This document shows, in pieces, positions 44,195-53,744 of a stretch of DNA of 64,000 nt; positions within the stretch are counted from its first letter, which is position 1, and each line of letters begins with the position of its first letter. The DNA comes from Pedobacter sp. ISL-64 (GTDB lineage: Bacteria; Bacteroidota; Bacteroidia; Sphingobacteriales; Sphingobacteriaceae), in assembly GCF_018613605.1 (NCBI RefSeq), contig NZ_JAGGPU010000010.1, positions 247,946 to 311,945 on the forward strand, read 5' to 3'. The translations under genes and the position numbers were made by a program. The notes beneath the pieces are model-generated. The model did not search any database. It saw nothing but the letters and a program-made list of their open reading frames with translations, and was not told the origin of the DNA.

Positions 44195-45835
44195 TTATTT
44201 TAACGTTTGTACACGGAACCAATCGTATTCGGCAATTCCTGAATCATTGGTTTGGGTATCTCTGGTGGCAAATATTCCCATTTTTGCACCGATCCATTGG
44301 CCTGCGGTGGCCTGAAACTCATCTCCTACATCCGTAAAACGAGTTCCATCTTCACTATAACTAAACTGGCATTTTGCACCAGCAGTAACTTTAACCCTGA
44401 AATATACCGAGCCAGATTTTAATTTGGTAATTTCCTTTTCATTTTCCGTTTTTCCCTTGTCGGCACTTTGGCAAACGCCATATACCAGATATAACCCGTC
44501 TTTTTTGCTTTTAATACTAATCTGCGCATAACTTCTTCCCATTACCACCAAACCTGTTTTTTCATTTTCCAATTTTGGATTAGGTTTAAACAAGAGCTTG
44601 GTTGTTACCATAAATTCATCGGCAGGAAATTTCTGCATTAACAGGTTTGGAACATCCCAAAGGTTTTTAGCGTCATCAGGGATTTTTGTAGTGTATAATT
44701 TTAACAAACCTTTATCTGCATCGGTAAATAACCAGGTAGGCTGCGGGTTGGCCTGCCATTGCCACTGCAAACCTAATTTCGAAGTACCAAACTCATCACT
44801 TTCCACAGGCGTTTCGATCGGATAAACCTTACCAACATTCGGCTTTTTATAGGTGATAACGGGTTCGCCTTTTCCATCACCATCGGTGTCCAGCCCGATA
44901 ACAGGCCAATTGTTCACCCATTTCATGGGCTGCAGGTGAACCACGCGACCATAAGCATCTTTATCCTGAAAATGAAGGAACCAATCTTCGCCCGTTTGAG
45001 TATTTACCCAGGCGCCCTGATGAGGGCCATTTACCGAAGATTTCCCTTGATCCATGGCTACTTTCCTTTCATATGGGCCGTAGATATTTTTGCTTCTCAG
45101 AATCAATTGCCAGCCTGTAGAAACGCCGCCAGCTGGTGCGAACAAATAGTAATAGCCGTTGCGTTTATAAACTTTTGGTCCCTCAATGGTTGGGTCGAGT
45201 TCGTGGCCATCGTATACAATTCTGCCGGTTTCTGTAGCTGCTGATCCGTCGCTGCTTAATGGCATAATGGCCAAAACACTTTTTATGCCAGCACGGCTTC
45301 CTGCGTAGGCGTAAGCAAGGTAGGCCTTGCCGTCTTCATCCCAGAACGGACAGGGATCAATCAATCCTTTACCTGCGGCGACTAATTTTGGTGCAGACCA
45401 TGCTCCTGTTATGGTTTTAGCTTTAGTTAAATAAATACCAAAGTCAGGATCAGGGTAATAAATATAAAATTCGCCATTGCGGTAGCGGATGGAAGGTGCC
45501 CAAACACCATTGCCATGCTGGGTTTTTTCGAAATGCTCAAATGGAGGCTGGCGTTTTAAGGCATGACCGATTATTGTCCAATTGACCAAATCTCTCGAAT
45601 GCAGGATCGGCAAGCCCGGGATGGCATCAAAACTGGAGGCGATCATATAAAAATCATCTCCCACCCGGATAGCGTCAGGATCAGAATAATCGGCATTGAT
45701 AACCGGATTTTTATACGTCCCGTTACCTAGGTCAGAAACCCAAACTTTAGATATGTACCCACTTTTTGGAGCAGGTTGGGCAAAGGTATTTATGCTAAAA
45801 CTTAAAACGAGGATTAAATTAAATAGATGTTTCAT
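44195..45835 (-). CDS. Glycoside hydrolase family 43 protein
   Basis: A 546-residue exported GH43 enzyme, probably a beta-xylosidase or alpha-L-arabinofuranosidase acting on pectin side chains. The five-bladed propeller starts with NPVINADYSDPDAIRVGDDFYM (catalytic Asp), continues with WAPSIRYRNGEFYIYYPDPD and DPCPFWDEDGKAYLAYAYAG, and places a Glu in IEGPKVYKRNGYYYLF. The C-terminal 200 residues form a beta-sandwich of the GH43-linked type (GIAEYDWFRV ends it). Signal peptide ends NTFAQ. It is the first gene of a short minus-strand operon with CE12. Exact substrate cannot be fixed. Confidence 0.9.
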   Translation of the reverse strand: MKHLFNLILVLSFSINTFAQPAPKSGYISKVWVSDLGNGTYKNPVINADYSDPDAIRVGDDFYMIASSFDAIPGLPILHSRDLVNWTIIGHALKRQPPFEHFEKTQHGNGVWAPSIRYRNGEFYIYYPDPDFGIYLTKAKTITGAWSAPKLVAAGKGLIDPCPFWDEDGKAYLAYAYAGSRAGIKSVLAIMPLSSDGSAATETGRIVYDGHELDPTIEGPKVYKRNGYYYLFAPAGGVSTGWQLILRSKNIYGPYERKVAMDQGKSSVNGPHQGAWVNTQTGEDWFLHFQDKDAYGRVVHLQPMKWVNNWPVIGLDTDGDGKGEPVITYKKPNVGKVYPIETPVESDEFGTSKLGLQWQWQANPQPTWLFTDADKGLLKLYTTKIPDDAKNLWDVPNLLMQKFPADEFMVTTKLLFKPNPKLENEKTGLVVMGRSYAQISIKSKKDGLYLVYGVCQSADKGKTENEKEITKLKSGSVYFRVKVTAGAKCQFSYSEDGTRFTDVGDEFQATAGQWIGAKMGIFATRDTQTNDSGIAEYDWFRVQTLK

Positions 45836-45882
45836 TATACAATGATGTTTTTAATATTTGGTCAGTTATTTATTTAGCGTTA

Positions 45883-45958
45883 CGTCATTCCCGCGCAGGC
45901 GGGAATCTTAATGCGGCTTATGATTGCATTAAGATTCCCAATCAAGTTGGGAATGACG
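45883..45958. repeat. Intergenic double-hairpin repeat, CGTCAT/ATGACG ends (R5)
   Basis: Near-identical arms to R1 at 4625-4694 (CATTCCCGCGCAGGCGGGAATC and the ATTCCCAA/TTGGGAAT hairpin). It lies in the divergent gap between the GH43 and pectinesterase genes. The rest of this 359-base gap shows AT-rich DNA with no confident promoter. Confidence 0.8.
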
Positions 45959-46194
45959 ACGAGTCTATTTTATCAAATTAGCCTACTAACAAGGTTAAGT
46001 CTTTTTTTATTTTTAGGCAAGTTGTTATTGTGCAATCGTTCCCGACATCGTTTGCAGTGTTTAATCTTGAAAAAACTTCTTTCTGATGAATATTAATGTT
46101 TAAAATTGTTCATCATATATTTTAAAAACACGGCTACGTTACAAAGTTTATACTTTTACGTGGCCGATTTTAATTTAAGCCTAACCAAATTGAT

Positions 46195-47151
46195 ATGAAA
46201 GCAATCATCTTATTTTTTCTCACAGCGATTTCATTCGTTGCAAATGCCTTTGATGTTAAACCTGATTTTATTGTGGCTGCCGATGGAAGCGGAAATTTTA
46301 AAACCGTACAGGAAGCTATCCACGCAGTGCCCGATTTCAGGAATAAAACGACTGTAATCTTTATCAAAAAAGGCATTTATAAAGAAAAGCTGATATTGGC
46401 AGCCTCTAAAAAGAATGTGAAATTTATTGGGGAGAACCTTAACGAAACCATTTTAACTTATGATGATTATGCACAGAAGAAGAATGCTTTTGGCGAAGAA
46501 AAAGGTACTTCAGGTTCTTCCAGCTTTTATATTTATGGTGAAGGCTTTTCCGCAGAAAACATCACCTTCGAAAATTCATCAGGCCCGGTGGGGCAAGCCG
46601 TTGCAGTTTGGGCAGGCGGTGATAAACTAATTTTTACCAATTGCAGGTTTTTAGGTTTTCAGGATACACTTTATACTTATGGTGGGAATAACCGCCAATA
46701 TTATAAAAACTGTTATATCGAAGGAACAGTCGATTTTATTTTCGGAGCTTCTACAGCCTGGTTCGAAAGCTGCACTATTTTCTGCAAAAAGGCGGGTTAT
46801 ATCACGGCGGCATCAACTGCTGATACTACAGAATTTGGTTATGTATTAAACAAATGCAAAATCAAAGGAGATGCACCAGCCAATAGCTTTTACCTGGGTA
46901 GACCGTGGAGGCCTTACGCAAAAGTTGTCTACCTCAACTGCGAACTGTCTGATTTTATCCGCCCTGAGGGTTGGAACAACTGGGGTAAAGAGAGTAACGA
47001 GAAAACAGCCTATTACGCTGAATATAAAAGCACTGGAAAAGGCGCCGATCCAAAAAGCAGGGCAAATTGGTCGCATCAGTTAACCGAAGAGCAGTATAAG
47101 GCCTACATTTTGGAAAACGTTTTCCGTGGGTGGAATCCGGAGGCGAAATAA
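46195..47151 (+). CDS. Pectinesterase (CE8)
   Basis: A 318-residue exported pectin methylesterase; it removes methyl esters from homogalacturonan and so opens it to lyases and hydrolases. The right-handed beta-helix motifs are intact: GQAVAVWAG, FQDTLY with Asp157, the second catalytic GTVDFIFG with Asp180, and LGRPWRPYAK with Arg236. Signal peptide ends VANA. Full length. It opens the long plus-strand run of pectin genes. A second CE8 gene lies at the right edge. Confidence 0.93.
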   Translation: MKAIILFFLTAISFVANAFDVKPDFIVAADGSGNFKTVQEAIHAVPDFRNKTTVIFIKKGIYKEKLILAASKKNVKFIGENLNETILTYDDYAQKKNAFGEEKGTSGSSSFYIYGEGFSAENITFENSSGPVGQAVAVWAGGDKLIFTNCRFLGFQDTLYTYGGNNRQYYKNCYIEGTVDFIFGASTAWFESCTIFCKKAGYITAASTADTTEFGYVLNKCKIKGDAPANSFYLGRPWRPYAKVVYLNCELSDFIRPEGWNNWGKESNEKTAYYAEYKSTGKGADPKSRANWSHQLTEEQYKAYILENVFRGWNPEAK

Positions 47152-47310
47152 GTTGGTTAAATAATTGATATACAGATGTTAGTGGGCTGTTTGGTGGCGA
47201 TTTTTTGCTTCGTTTTCCGGTAACGATTGCATAGATTTCTCTTCTATTTTAAGTGCAAACAACGTACACTTGTTATTACAATAACCAAGTATAATTTAAC
47301 AGCACAAATA

Positions 47311-48984
47311 ATGAAACATATTTCTGGTAGTTTATGCCGTATTAAAGTAGCGCTGGCATGCTTAATTTTATCTTCTGCAAGTTCTGCCATAGCGCAACAA
47401 CAGCAAAGCCTACCCATTATCCAGCAGGTTAAATTTAAAAAAGATACCACAAGTATTATCAGTTTTGGAGCAAAGGGCGATGGGATTACCTTAAATACGC
47501 AAAGCATCAATAAAACCATAGCCAGTGTGAGTCAGAAAGGTGGTGGTGTGGTTTTAATTCCATCTGGCTTGTGGTTAACCGGTCCTATTGAGTTAAAAAG
47601 TAATGTAAATCTACACCTAAAACGCGATGCAATCCTTCAGTTTACCGACGACTTTAACCAATACAAATTGGTACAGGGAAATTGGGAAGGCCAACCAGCG
47701 TGGAGAAACCAGAGTCCGATTTCGGGTGTTAATCTCGAAAATATAGCCATTACCGGAACCGGGATTATCGACGGGAACGGTGGTGCCTGGCGCATGGTTA
47801 AAAAAGATAAATTGACCGAAACACAGTGGAAAACCTTGGTGGCATCTGGTGGCGTAGTGAGGGCTGACGGAAAAATGTGGTACCCATCTGAGAAAACCGT
47901 TAAAGGTTCGAATACCAAAAATGCCGGCGTAATTGAGGCTGGTAAAACAGCAGCTGATTATGAAGATATAAAAGATTTCCTTCGTCCGAATCTGTTGGTG
48001 TTAACAGGTTGCAAAAGGATTCTTTTAGAGGGCGTTACCTTTCAAAATTCACCCGCGTGGAATTTACACCCTTTACTTTGCGAGGATTTGACCTTAAGAA
48101 ACCTACAGGTAAAAAACCCTTGGTTTGCACAGAATGGTGATGGTGTTGATGTAGAATCGTGCAAAAACGTATTGATTGAAGGCAGCACTTTCGATGTGGG
48201 TGATGATGGGATCTGTATTAAATCGGGAAGAGATGAAGCGGGCCGTAAACGTGGCGTACCTACAGAAAATGTAATTGTTCGGAATAATGTGGTTTACCAT
48301 GCCCATGGCGGTTTTGTAATCGGAAGCGAAATGAGTGGTGGTGCGAAAAATATCTGGGTGTACGACTGTTCTTTTATCGGCACCGATATTGGCCTGCGTT
48401 TTAAAACTACCCGCGGACGTGGTGGTGTGGTAGAAAATATTTATATCAACAACATCAACATGATTGATATTCCGGGCGAAGCGATTCTGTTTGATATGTA
48501 TTATGCTGCGGTTGATCCGGTTCCTTTGGCAGGCGAAAAACGTGAAGCCATTAAAACGGTAACGGTTCCGGTAACCGAAGCTACCCCTCAGTTCAGAAAC
48601 TTTTACATTAAAGATGTGGTAGCCAATGGCGCTGAGAAAGCCATGTTTTTCAGGGGTTTGCCAGAAATGAACATCAAAGATATCCACCTGGAAAACGTAA
48701 CCATAAAAGCGAAGAAAGGCATTGAAATTATTGAAGCCGCTGGAATTTTCCTTAAAAACATAAACGTAATTACCGAAGATACCAGTCCGGTTGTAATGAT
48801 CCAGAACAGTTCCAACATCAATATCAGTAACTTAAAATACCCTGATAACAGCAAGGTTTTGTTTGATGTATCGGGAGAAAAAACAAAAGGTGTAAAAATT
48901 AGCGGAACAGATGTTTCTAAAGCAAAAATGGCTTCACTTTTAGGTATAGAGGTAGATAAAAAAGCACTGGAAATTTCAAAATAA
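47311..48984 (+). CDS. Glycoside hydrolase family 28 (polygalacturonase-type)
   Basis: An exported GH28 enzyme of about 557 residues, acting on galacturonan or rhamnogalacturonan. The catalytic Asp residues lie in NGDGVDVESC (Asp277/Asp280) and in VGDDGICIKSG (Asp298/Asp299), with the histidine region HAHGGFVIGSEMSGG near 332. The N-terminal sequence FGAKGDGITLNTQSINKTI is the usual family entry. I set the ATG at 47311 because its signal peptide begins there; an upstream in-frame ATG at 47227 adds 28 residues. The next gene starts after five bases. Endo- or exo-action unknown. Confidence 0.92.
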   Translation: MKHISGSLCRIKVALACLILSSASSAIAQQQQSLPIIQQVKFKKDTTSIISFGAKGDGITLNTQSINKTIASVSQKGGGVVLIPSGLWLTGPIELKSNVNLHLKRDAILQFTDDFNQYKLVQGNWEGQPAWRNQSPISGVNLENIAITGTGIIDGNGGAWRMVKKDKLTETQWKTLVASGGVVRADGKMWYPSEKTVKGSNTKNAGVIEAGKTAADYEDIKDFLRPNLLVLTGCKRILLEGVTFQNSPAWNLHPLLCEDLTLRNLQVKNPWFAQNGDGVDVESCKNVLIEGSTFDVGDDGICIKSGRDEAGRKRGVPTENVIVRNNVVYHAHGGFVIGSEMSGGAKNIWVYDCSFIGTDIGLRFKTTRGRGGVVENIYINNINMIDIPGEAILFDMYYAAVDPVPLAGEKREAIKTVTVPVTEATPQFRNFYIKDVVANGAEKAMFFRGLPEMNIKDIHLENVTIKAKKGIEIIEAAGIFLKNINVITEDTSPVVMIQNSSNINISNLKYPDNSKVLFDVSGEKTKGVKISGTDVSKAKMASLLGIEVDKKALEISK

Positions 48985-48989
48985 CAAAC

Positions 48990-50921
48990 ATGAAGAGATC
49001 AATTCTATATACAGCAGCTGCGCTCATCGGTTTTTCTATTTTATCACAAAGTGGATTTGCCCAAAAGAAATTGTCAGAACAGTTAACCTTAACAGCGATG
49101 GAAAAACTGTTTCAGGATACTACATTGTTAAAAGGTGCAAAAGGCCCTAAATGGACCTACGACATGGGCGTGGTACTGGAAGGTGCTGCAGCAGTTTGGC
49201 GGAATACCGGCGATGGGAAATATTTCAAGTACATCCAAAGCTCAATGGATGCCTATTTGGATAAGGAAGGAAATATCAATACGTATAAACCTGATGATTT
49301 TAATATCGATAACATTAAAAATGGCCGTTCATTATTATTGTTATATAAGGTTACCGGACAGCAAAAATACCTGTTAGCGGCAACTAAACTATACGATCAG
49401 CTTCAAAAACAACCGCGCACCAAAGAAGGTGGATTTTGGCACAAGAAAATTTATCCGAACCAAATGTGGTTGGATGGATTATACATGGGTGAACCTTTTT
49501 ATGCGGAGTATGCTAAGCTGATGAAAAAAGATGCAGCTTTCGACGACATTGCAAAGCAGTTTATCCTGATGGAAAAGAACTCGCGTGATGCTAAAACAGG
49601 ATTACTTTACCACGGTTATGATGAAAGCAGAACAGAAAAATGGGCTGATAAAACAACAGGCCGTTCGCCAAACTTTTGGGGCAGAGCGATGGGCTGGTAT
49701 ATCATGGCACTGGTAGATGTATTGGATAATTTTCCGGCTAACCACCCGCAGCGAAAAGAATTAATTGCCATTTTAAACCGTACTGCAATTGCTACTGTAA
49801 AATATCAGGATCAAAAATCAGGTGTTTGGTTTGATATTTTGGATATGCCAACCAGAAAAGGAAATTACCTCGAAAGTTCAGCTTCGAGCATGTTTGTATA
49901 TGGCCTGGCCAAAGGGGTGCGTAAAGGTTGGTTGGCGCCAACATTTATGGATGCTGCAAATAAGGGTTATGCTGGTTTAAAGAAAGAATTTGTTGAACAA
50001 GCAGGAGCAGAAAGAATTAACCTCACCAAAACCGTTTCGGTATCGGGATTGGGTGGGAAACCTAAATACCGCGACGGAAGTTTCGACTATTACATCAGCG
50101 AAAAAGTAATCACCAACGATCCGAAAGGTGTAGGGGCATTTATTTGCGCCGCTTCAGAAATGGAAATTGCCGCGCTCCCTAAAACAGGTAAAGGTTTAAC
50201 CGTTACGGTTGATAATTTTTTCAATAACGAGTATATGACCGGCCCAACCGGAGATAAAATCCCCTTTCATTACGTATGGGAAGAAGATGATAACAATGGC
50301 TTTTCGTTATTCGGTAAAGTATTTAACGATGCTGGTGTAAAAACCGCTACCCTTAAAACTGCACCAACAACAGCAAACTTAAAAGGAAGTAACATTTACA
50401 TTATTGTAGACCCTGATACGGAAAAAGAAACTGCAAACCCAAATTTCATGAATGCTGCACATGCCAAACAGGTTAGCGAGTGGGTTAAAGCGGGTGGCGT
50501 ATTGGTATTGTTATTAAATGATGTTGGCAATTGTGAAATTTCGAAATTCAATGTATTACCAGAAACCTTTGGCATCCATTTTAACGAGGATAGCCGCAAC
50601 AAGGTTCAAGGTTCGAACTTTGAACAGGGCGCAGTAAAAATCCCCGCCGGAAATTCAATTTTTAAAACAGCTAAGAAAGTTTATATCAAAGAGATTTCCA
50701 CTATTGTGGCAAAAAGCCCTGCCGTTTCGGCCTTAAAGGATAATGGTGATGTGCTTATTGCAACAGCAAAATATGGTAAGGGAACTGTTTTCGCGGTGGG
50801 CGATCCTTGGTTTTATAACGAATATATCGATGGCAGAAAATTGCCCGCAGATTTTGAAAACTTTAAGGCAACGAACGATTTGGTAAACTGGTTGATTAAA
50901 CAGGTTCCCAGTAAAAAGTAA
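48990..50921 (+). CDS. GH105 unsaturated rhamnogalacturonyl hydrolase-like with extra C-terminal domain
   Basis: A 643-residue exported enzyme. The N-terminal (alpha/alpha)6 barrel (about 30-385) matches GH88/GH105: LEGAAAVWRNTGDGKYFKY, then WLDGLYMGEPFYAEYAKLM with the likely catalytic Asp, then FWGRAMGWYIMALVDVLDNFP. Such enzymes release unsaturated uronic acid from lyase products. The C-terminal 230 residues (from about 400) form an added domain with SNIYIIVDPDTEKE, KQVSEWVKAGGVLVLLLND and KYGKGTVFAVGDPWFYNEY, a Rossmann-like or amidotransferase-like fold. Bacillus YteR-type proteins are about 370 residues, so this is a fusion. It is coupled to the GH28 gene. Confidence 0.85.
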   Translation: MKRSILYTAAALIGFSILSQSGFAQKKLSEQLTLTAMEKLFQDTTLLKGAKGPKWTYDMGVVLEGAAAVWRNTGDGKYFKYIQSSMDAYLDKEGNINTYKPDDFNIDNIKNGRSLLLLYKVTGQQKYLLAATKLYDQLQKQPRTKEGGFWHKKIYPNQMWLDGLYMGEPFYAEYAKLMKKDAAFDDIAKQFILMEKNSRDAKTGLLYHGYDESRTEKWADKTTGRSPNFWGRAMGWYIMALVDVLDNFPANHPQRKELIAILNRTAIATVKYQDQKSGVWFDILDMPTRKGNYLESSASSMFVYGLAKGVRKGWLAPTFMDAANKGYAGLKKEFVEQAGAERINLTKTVSVSGLGGKPKYRDGSFDYYISEKVITNDPKGVGAFICAASEMEIAALPKTGKGLTVTVDNFFNNEYMTGPTGDKIPFHYVWEEDDNNGFSLFGKVFNDAGVKTATLKTAPTTANLKGSNIYIIVDPDTEKETANPNFMNAAHAKQVSEWVKAGGVLVLLLNDVGNCEISKFNVLPETFGIHFNEDSRNKVQGSNFEQGAVKIPAGNSIFKTAKKVYIKEISTIVAKSPAVSALKDNGDVLIATAKYGKGTVFAVGDPWFYNEYIDGRKLPADFENFKATNDLVNWLIKQVPSKK

Positions 50922-50961
50922 CCACAGATGAAAAAGATGAACACAGATGACGAAGTAAAAC

Positions 50962-51052
50962 TGTCATCCTGTCCAAAGGACTCCTGCAGAGAGCCTGTCG
51001 AAGGACTTGTTAAAATTACAGCAAACAGCGTTTCGACAAGCTCAACGTGACA
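50962..51052. repeat. Intergenic palindromic repeat, TGTCAT/GTGACA ends (R6)
   Basis: CCTGTCGAAGGACTTGTT at the left half and GTTTCGACAAGCTCAACGTGACA at the right half form a bulged inverted repeat. Next to it are short phrases such as CACAGATGAAAAAGATG and CTCCGTGCCTCCGTGGC that recur in Bacteroidota intergenic DNA. Confidence 0.6.
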
Positions 51053-51105
51053 TATTGGATGAAAAAATACTCCGTGCCTCCGTGGCAAAAAACTAACAAA
51101 CAGAA

Positions 51106-52119
51106 ATGATGAAAATAAAAATATTGTTAACCCTGATCTGTATAAGCTTAATGCTATCTTGTTATGCGCAGCAGCCTAATGATTCTACCGCAGAAAAAAT
51201 GCTTGTATATCAACTTGGCAATGGTGGTTGGCCTAAGCAGTTAGAAGATAAAAGTGTGGTTAACTATGGTGCAACCTTAACACCTGAGCTTTTGGCCAGG
51301 ATAAAAGCCACCAAAGATCTGCATGCTACATTCGATAATAGGGCCACCAGCAGAGAAGTGGTATACCTCATTCAAGCGTATAAAAAAACACAAAACAAGG
51401 CTTATTTAACGGCAGCTGAAAAAGGATTAGATTATATTTTATCCGCTCAATATGCCAATGGTGGCTGGCCTCAGTATTATCCTGATAAAACTTTGTACCG
51501 TTCAGAAATTACTTACAATGATGATGCAATGATTAATGTGCTTAATATCTTACAGGATATTGTTACACAGAAAAATGATTTTGACGTCGTGAATCCAGCT
51601 TATATCAAAAAAGCAGAGAAAGCCATTGTAAAAGGTATCGATTGTATTATCAAAACACAGGTAAAACAGAATGGAACGTTAACCATCTGGGCTGCGCAAT
51701 ACGATAAAGACTCGATGTTGCCCGCAAAAGCAAGAGCATTTGAGCCGGCTTCGTTAAGCACAAGTGAATCGGCAGGTATTGTCCGTTTCCTGATGAGGCT
51801 TAAAAACCCATCACCAGAAGTAAAAAATGCAGTTGCCGCAGCAGTGAAATGGTTCGATACCTATAAAATAGCTGGTTACCGTTTCGATCGGAACAAAAAT
51901 ATTTCAGCTTTGGTTGCCGATAACACCAGCATGGCTTGGGCCCGTTTTTACGATATAGAGAAAAACACCCCAATTTTCGGCGATCGCGACAATACCATTA
52001 AAACAAAATTGGAAGAGTTAAGTCCTGAGCGGCGAAACGGTTATGCCTGGTATGGCAACTGGGGACAGAAATTAATTGAAAAGGAATACCCGAAGTGGTT
52101 AAGCACGAATGGGAAATAA
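51106..52119 (+). CDS. Pectate lyase family 10 (PL10)
   Basis: A 337-residue exported pectate lyase. Family signatures are YQLGNGGWPKQLEDK, TFDNRATSREVVYLIQAY, ILSAQYANGGWPQYYPD, YNDDAMINVLNIL and the late ARFYDIEKNTPIFGDRD. PL10 enzymes cleave polygalacturonate by beta-elimination, giving unsaturated products that suit the GH105 gene upstream. Signal sequence ends MLSCYAQ with a Cys, so it may be a lipoprotein. The first two codons are both ATG. Confidence 0.9.
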   Translation: MMKIKILLTLICISLMLSCYAQQPNDSTAEKMLVYQLGNGGWPKQLEDKSVVNYGATLTPELLARIKATKDLHATFDNRATSREVVYLIQAYKKTQNKAYLTAAEKGLDYILSAQYANGGWPQYYPDKTLYRSEITYNDDAMINVLNILQDIVTQKNDFDVVNPAYIKKAEKAIVKGIDCIIKTQVKQNGTLTIWAAQYDKDSMLPAKARAFEPASLSTSESAGIVRFLMRLKNPSPEVKNAVAAAVKWFDTYKIAGYRFDRNKNISALVADNTSMAWARFYDIEKNTPIFGDRDNTIKTKLEELSPERRNGYAWYGNWGQKLIEKEYPKWLSTNGK

Positions 52120-52133
52120 ATAATTATAAAAAT

Positions 52134-52217
52134 CGCCATTGCGAGGCACGAAGCGATCTTACTACTATGGGTGGGAATTTCTACCGTTTTAAGATTGCTT
52201 CGTTCCTCGCAATGACG
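52134..52217. repeat. Intergenic palindromic repeat, CGCCAT/ATGACG ends (R7)
   Basis: Long imperfect inverted repeat: CATTGCGAGGCACGAAGCGATC and GATTGCTTCGTTCCTCGCAATG. This type is widely dispersed in unrelated genomes. It separates PL10 from uxaB, ending 14 bases before the uxaB start. Confidence 0.75.
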
Positions 52218-52231
52218 GAAATCGCAAGGAT

Positions 52232-53743
52232 ATGATTTTAAACAAAGAAAATTTAGCAAACATTAACGGCGACAAGGTTACCAAACCAAGCACCGAAATT
52301 TTGGCTTTACCAGAAAAAATAATTCAGTTTGGAACAGGTGTTTTATTACGTGGTTTGCCAGATTATTTTATTGATAAGGCCAACCAGAAAGGTATTTTTA
52401 ATGGGCGTATTTTAGTAGTCAAATCTACTTCAAAAGGTGGTGCCGATGCATTTTCGAAACAGGATAATTTATACACGCTTTGTGTAAAAGGTATCGAAGA
52501 TGGTATTAATGTAGAAGAAAATTCAATCAACGCTTCAATCAGCCGTGTTTTATCGGCTTCGCAAGATTGGGCCGAAATTTTGAAGGCTGCCCACCAGCCA
52601 GAAATGCAGGTTGTAATTTCGAATACGACTGAAGTTGGGATTGTTAAAAGTGAAGATAAAATTACCGATAACCCACCACAATCGTACCCTGGAAAATTAT
52701 TGGCTTTCTTGCACGAAAGGTATAAAGCTTTTAACGGGTCCGCCGAAAGCGGAATGGTGATCGTACCGACAGAATTAATCAGTGATAATGCCGATAAACT
52801 GAAAGAAATCTTATTGGATCTTGCCATCCAGAACAAATTAGGTTGGGATTTCGAAAACTGGTTAAAAACGGCCAATTATTTCTGCAAAACTTTGGTGGAT
52901 AGAATTGTGCCTGGAAAACTTCCAGAGGCCGAACAAAAAGCGATTGAAAGTGAACTGGGTTACGAAGATGAACTCATGATCATGGCCGAGCCTTTCAGGC
53001 TTTGGGCGATCGAATCAGCGAGTGAAAAGGTTAAAGAAATTTTATCATTTGCAATGGCTGATAAAGGCGTTGTTATTGTCCCATCGATCGATAAATTTAA
53101 AGAATTAAAACTTCGTTTGCTTAACGGTACACACACCATCAGTTGTGGATTAGCCATTTTAGCAGGTTTTAATACCGTAAAAGAGGCTATGGCGAATAAA
53201 GATTTCTCTGCCAATGTGTTAAAATTGATGAAAGATGAAATTGCACCGGTTGTGGTAAATGAAGATATTACTTATGATGAGGCAATTGCTTTTGCAGAAA
53301 GTGTGATCGATCGTTTCAGCAATCCTGCTTTAGAACACCAATGGCAGGCCATTACACTAAACTTCACTTCAAAGATGCAGATGCGTAACATGCCACTCAT
53401 TAGAGGATATTATGCTTTAAAAAATGAAGTTCCTCAACTTACGGCATTAGGGGTTGCTGCTTATATTCTTTTTATGAATGTAAACAAAGATGGCGATACC
53501 TACACGGCCAGCGCAAATGGAAAAACCTATCCGGTACAGGATGAATTTGCAGAGATTTTATACGAATACTGGAAGAATCCAGAAACGGTTGTAGATAATA
53601 CCCTTGGCGACAGGCGTCTTTGGGATAAAAACTTGAATAACTATCCCGGCTTTAACGAGGCCGTAAAATCTTACGTTGATTTATTACAAAATAAAGGTGC
53701 AAAAGAAACTTTAAGTAACTTGCATTCAGAAAGAACAATTTAA
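52232..53743 (+). CDS. uxaB: Tagaturonate reductase (altronate oxidoreductase)
   Basis: A 503-residue NADH-dependent enzyme of the mannitol dehydrogenase family that reduces tagaturonate to altronate. The N-terminal Rossmann part shows IIQFGTGVLLRGLPDYFIDKA; the family motif LRLLNGTHTISCGLAILAGF lies near residue 290. Followed after one base by uxaA. It is the first gene of the uxaBA pair. Confidence 0.93.
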   Translation: MILNKENLANINGDKVTKPSTEILALPEKIIQFGTGVLLRGLPDYFIDKANQKGIFNGRILVVKSTSKGGADAFSKQDNLYTLCVKGIEDGINVEENSINASISRVLSASQDWAEILKAAHQPEMQVVISNTTEVGIVKSEDKITDNPPQSYPGKLLAFLHERYKAFNGSAESGMVIVPTELISDNADKLKEILLDLAIQNKLGWDFENWLKTANYFCKTLVDRIVPGKLPEAEQKAIESELGYEDELMIMAEPFRLWAIESASEKVKEILSFAMADKGVVIVPSIDKFKELKLRLLNGTHTISCGLAILAGFNTVKEAMANKDFSANVLKLMKDEIAPVVVNEDITYDEAIAFAESVIDRFSNPALEHQWQAITLNFTSKMQMRNMPLIRGYYALKNEVPQLTALGVAAYILFMNVNKDGDTYTASANGKTYPVQDEFAEILYEYWKNPETVVDNTLGDRRLWDKNLNNYPGFNEAVKSYVDLLQNKGAKETLSNLHSERTI

Positions 53744-53744
53744 A

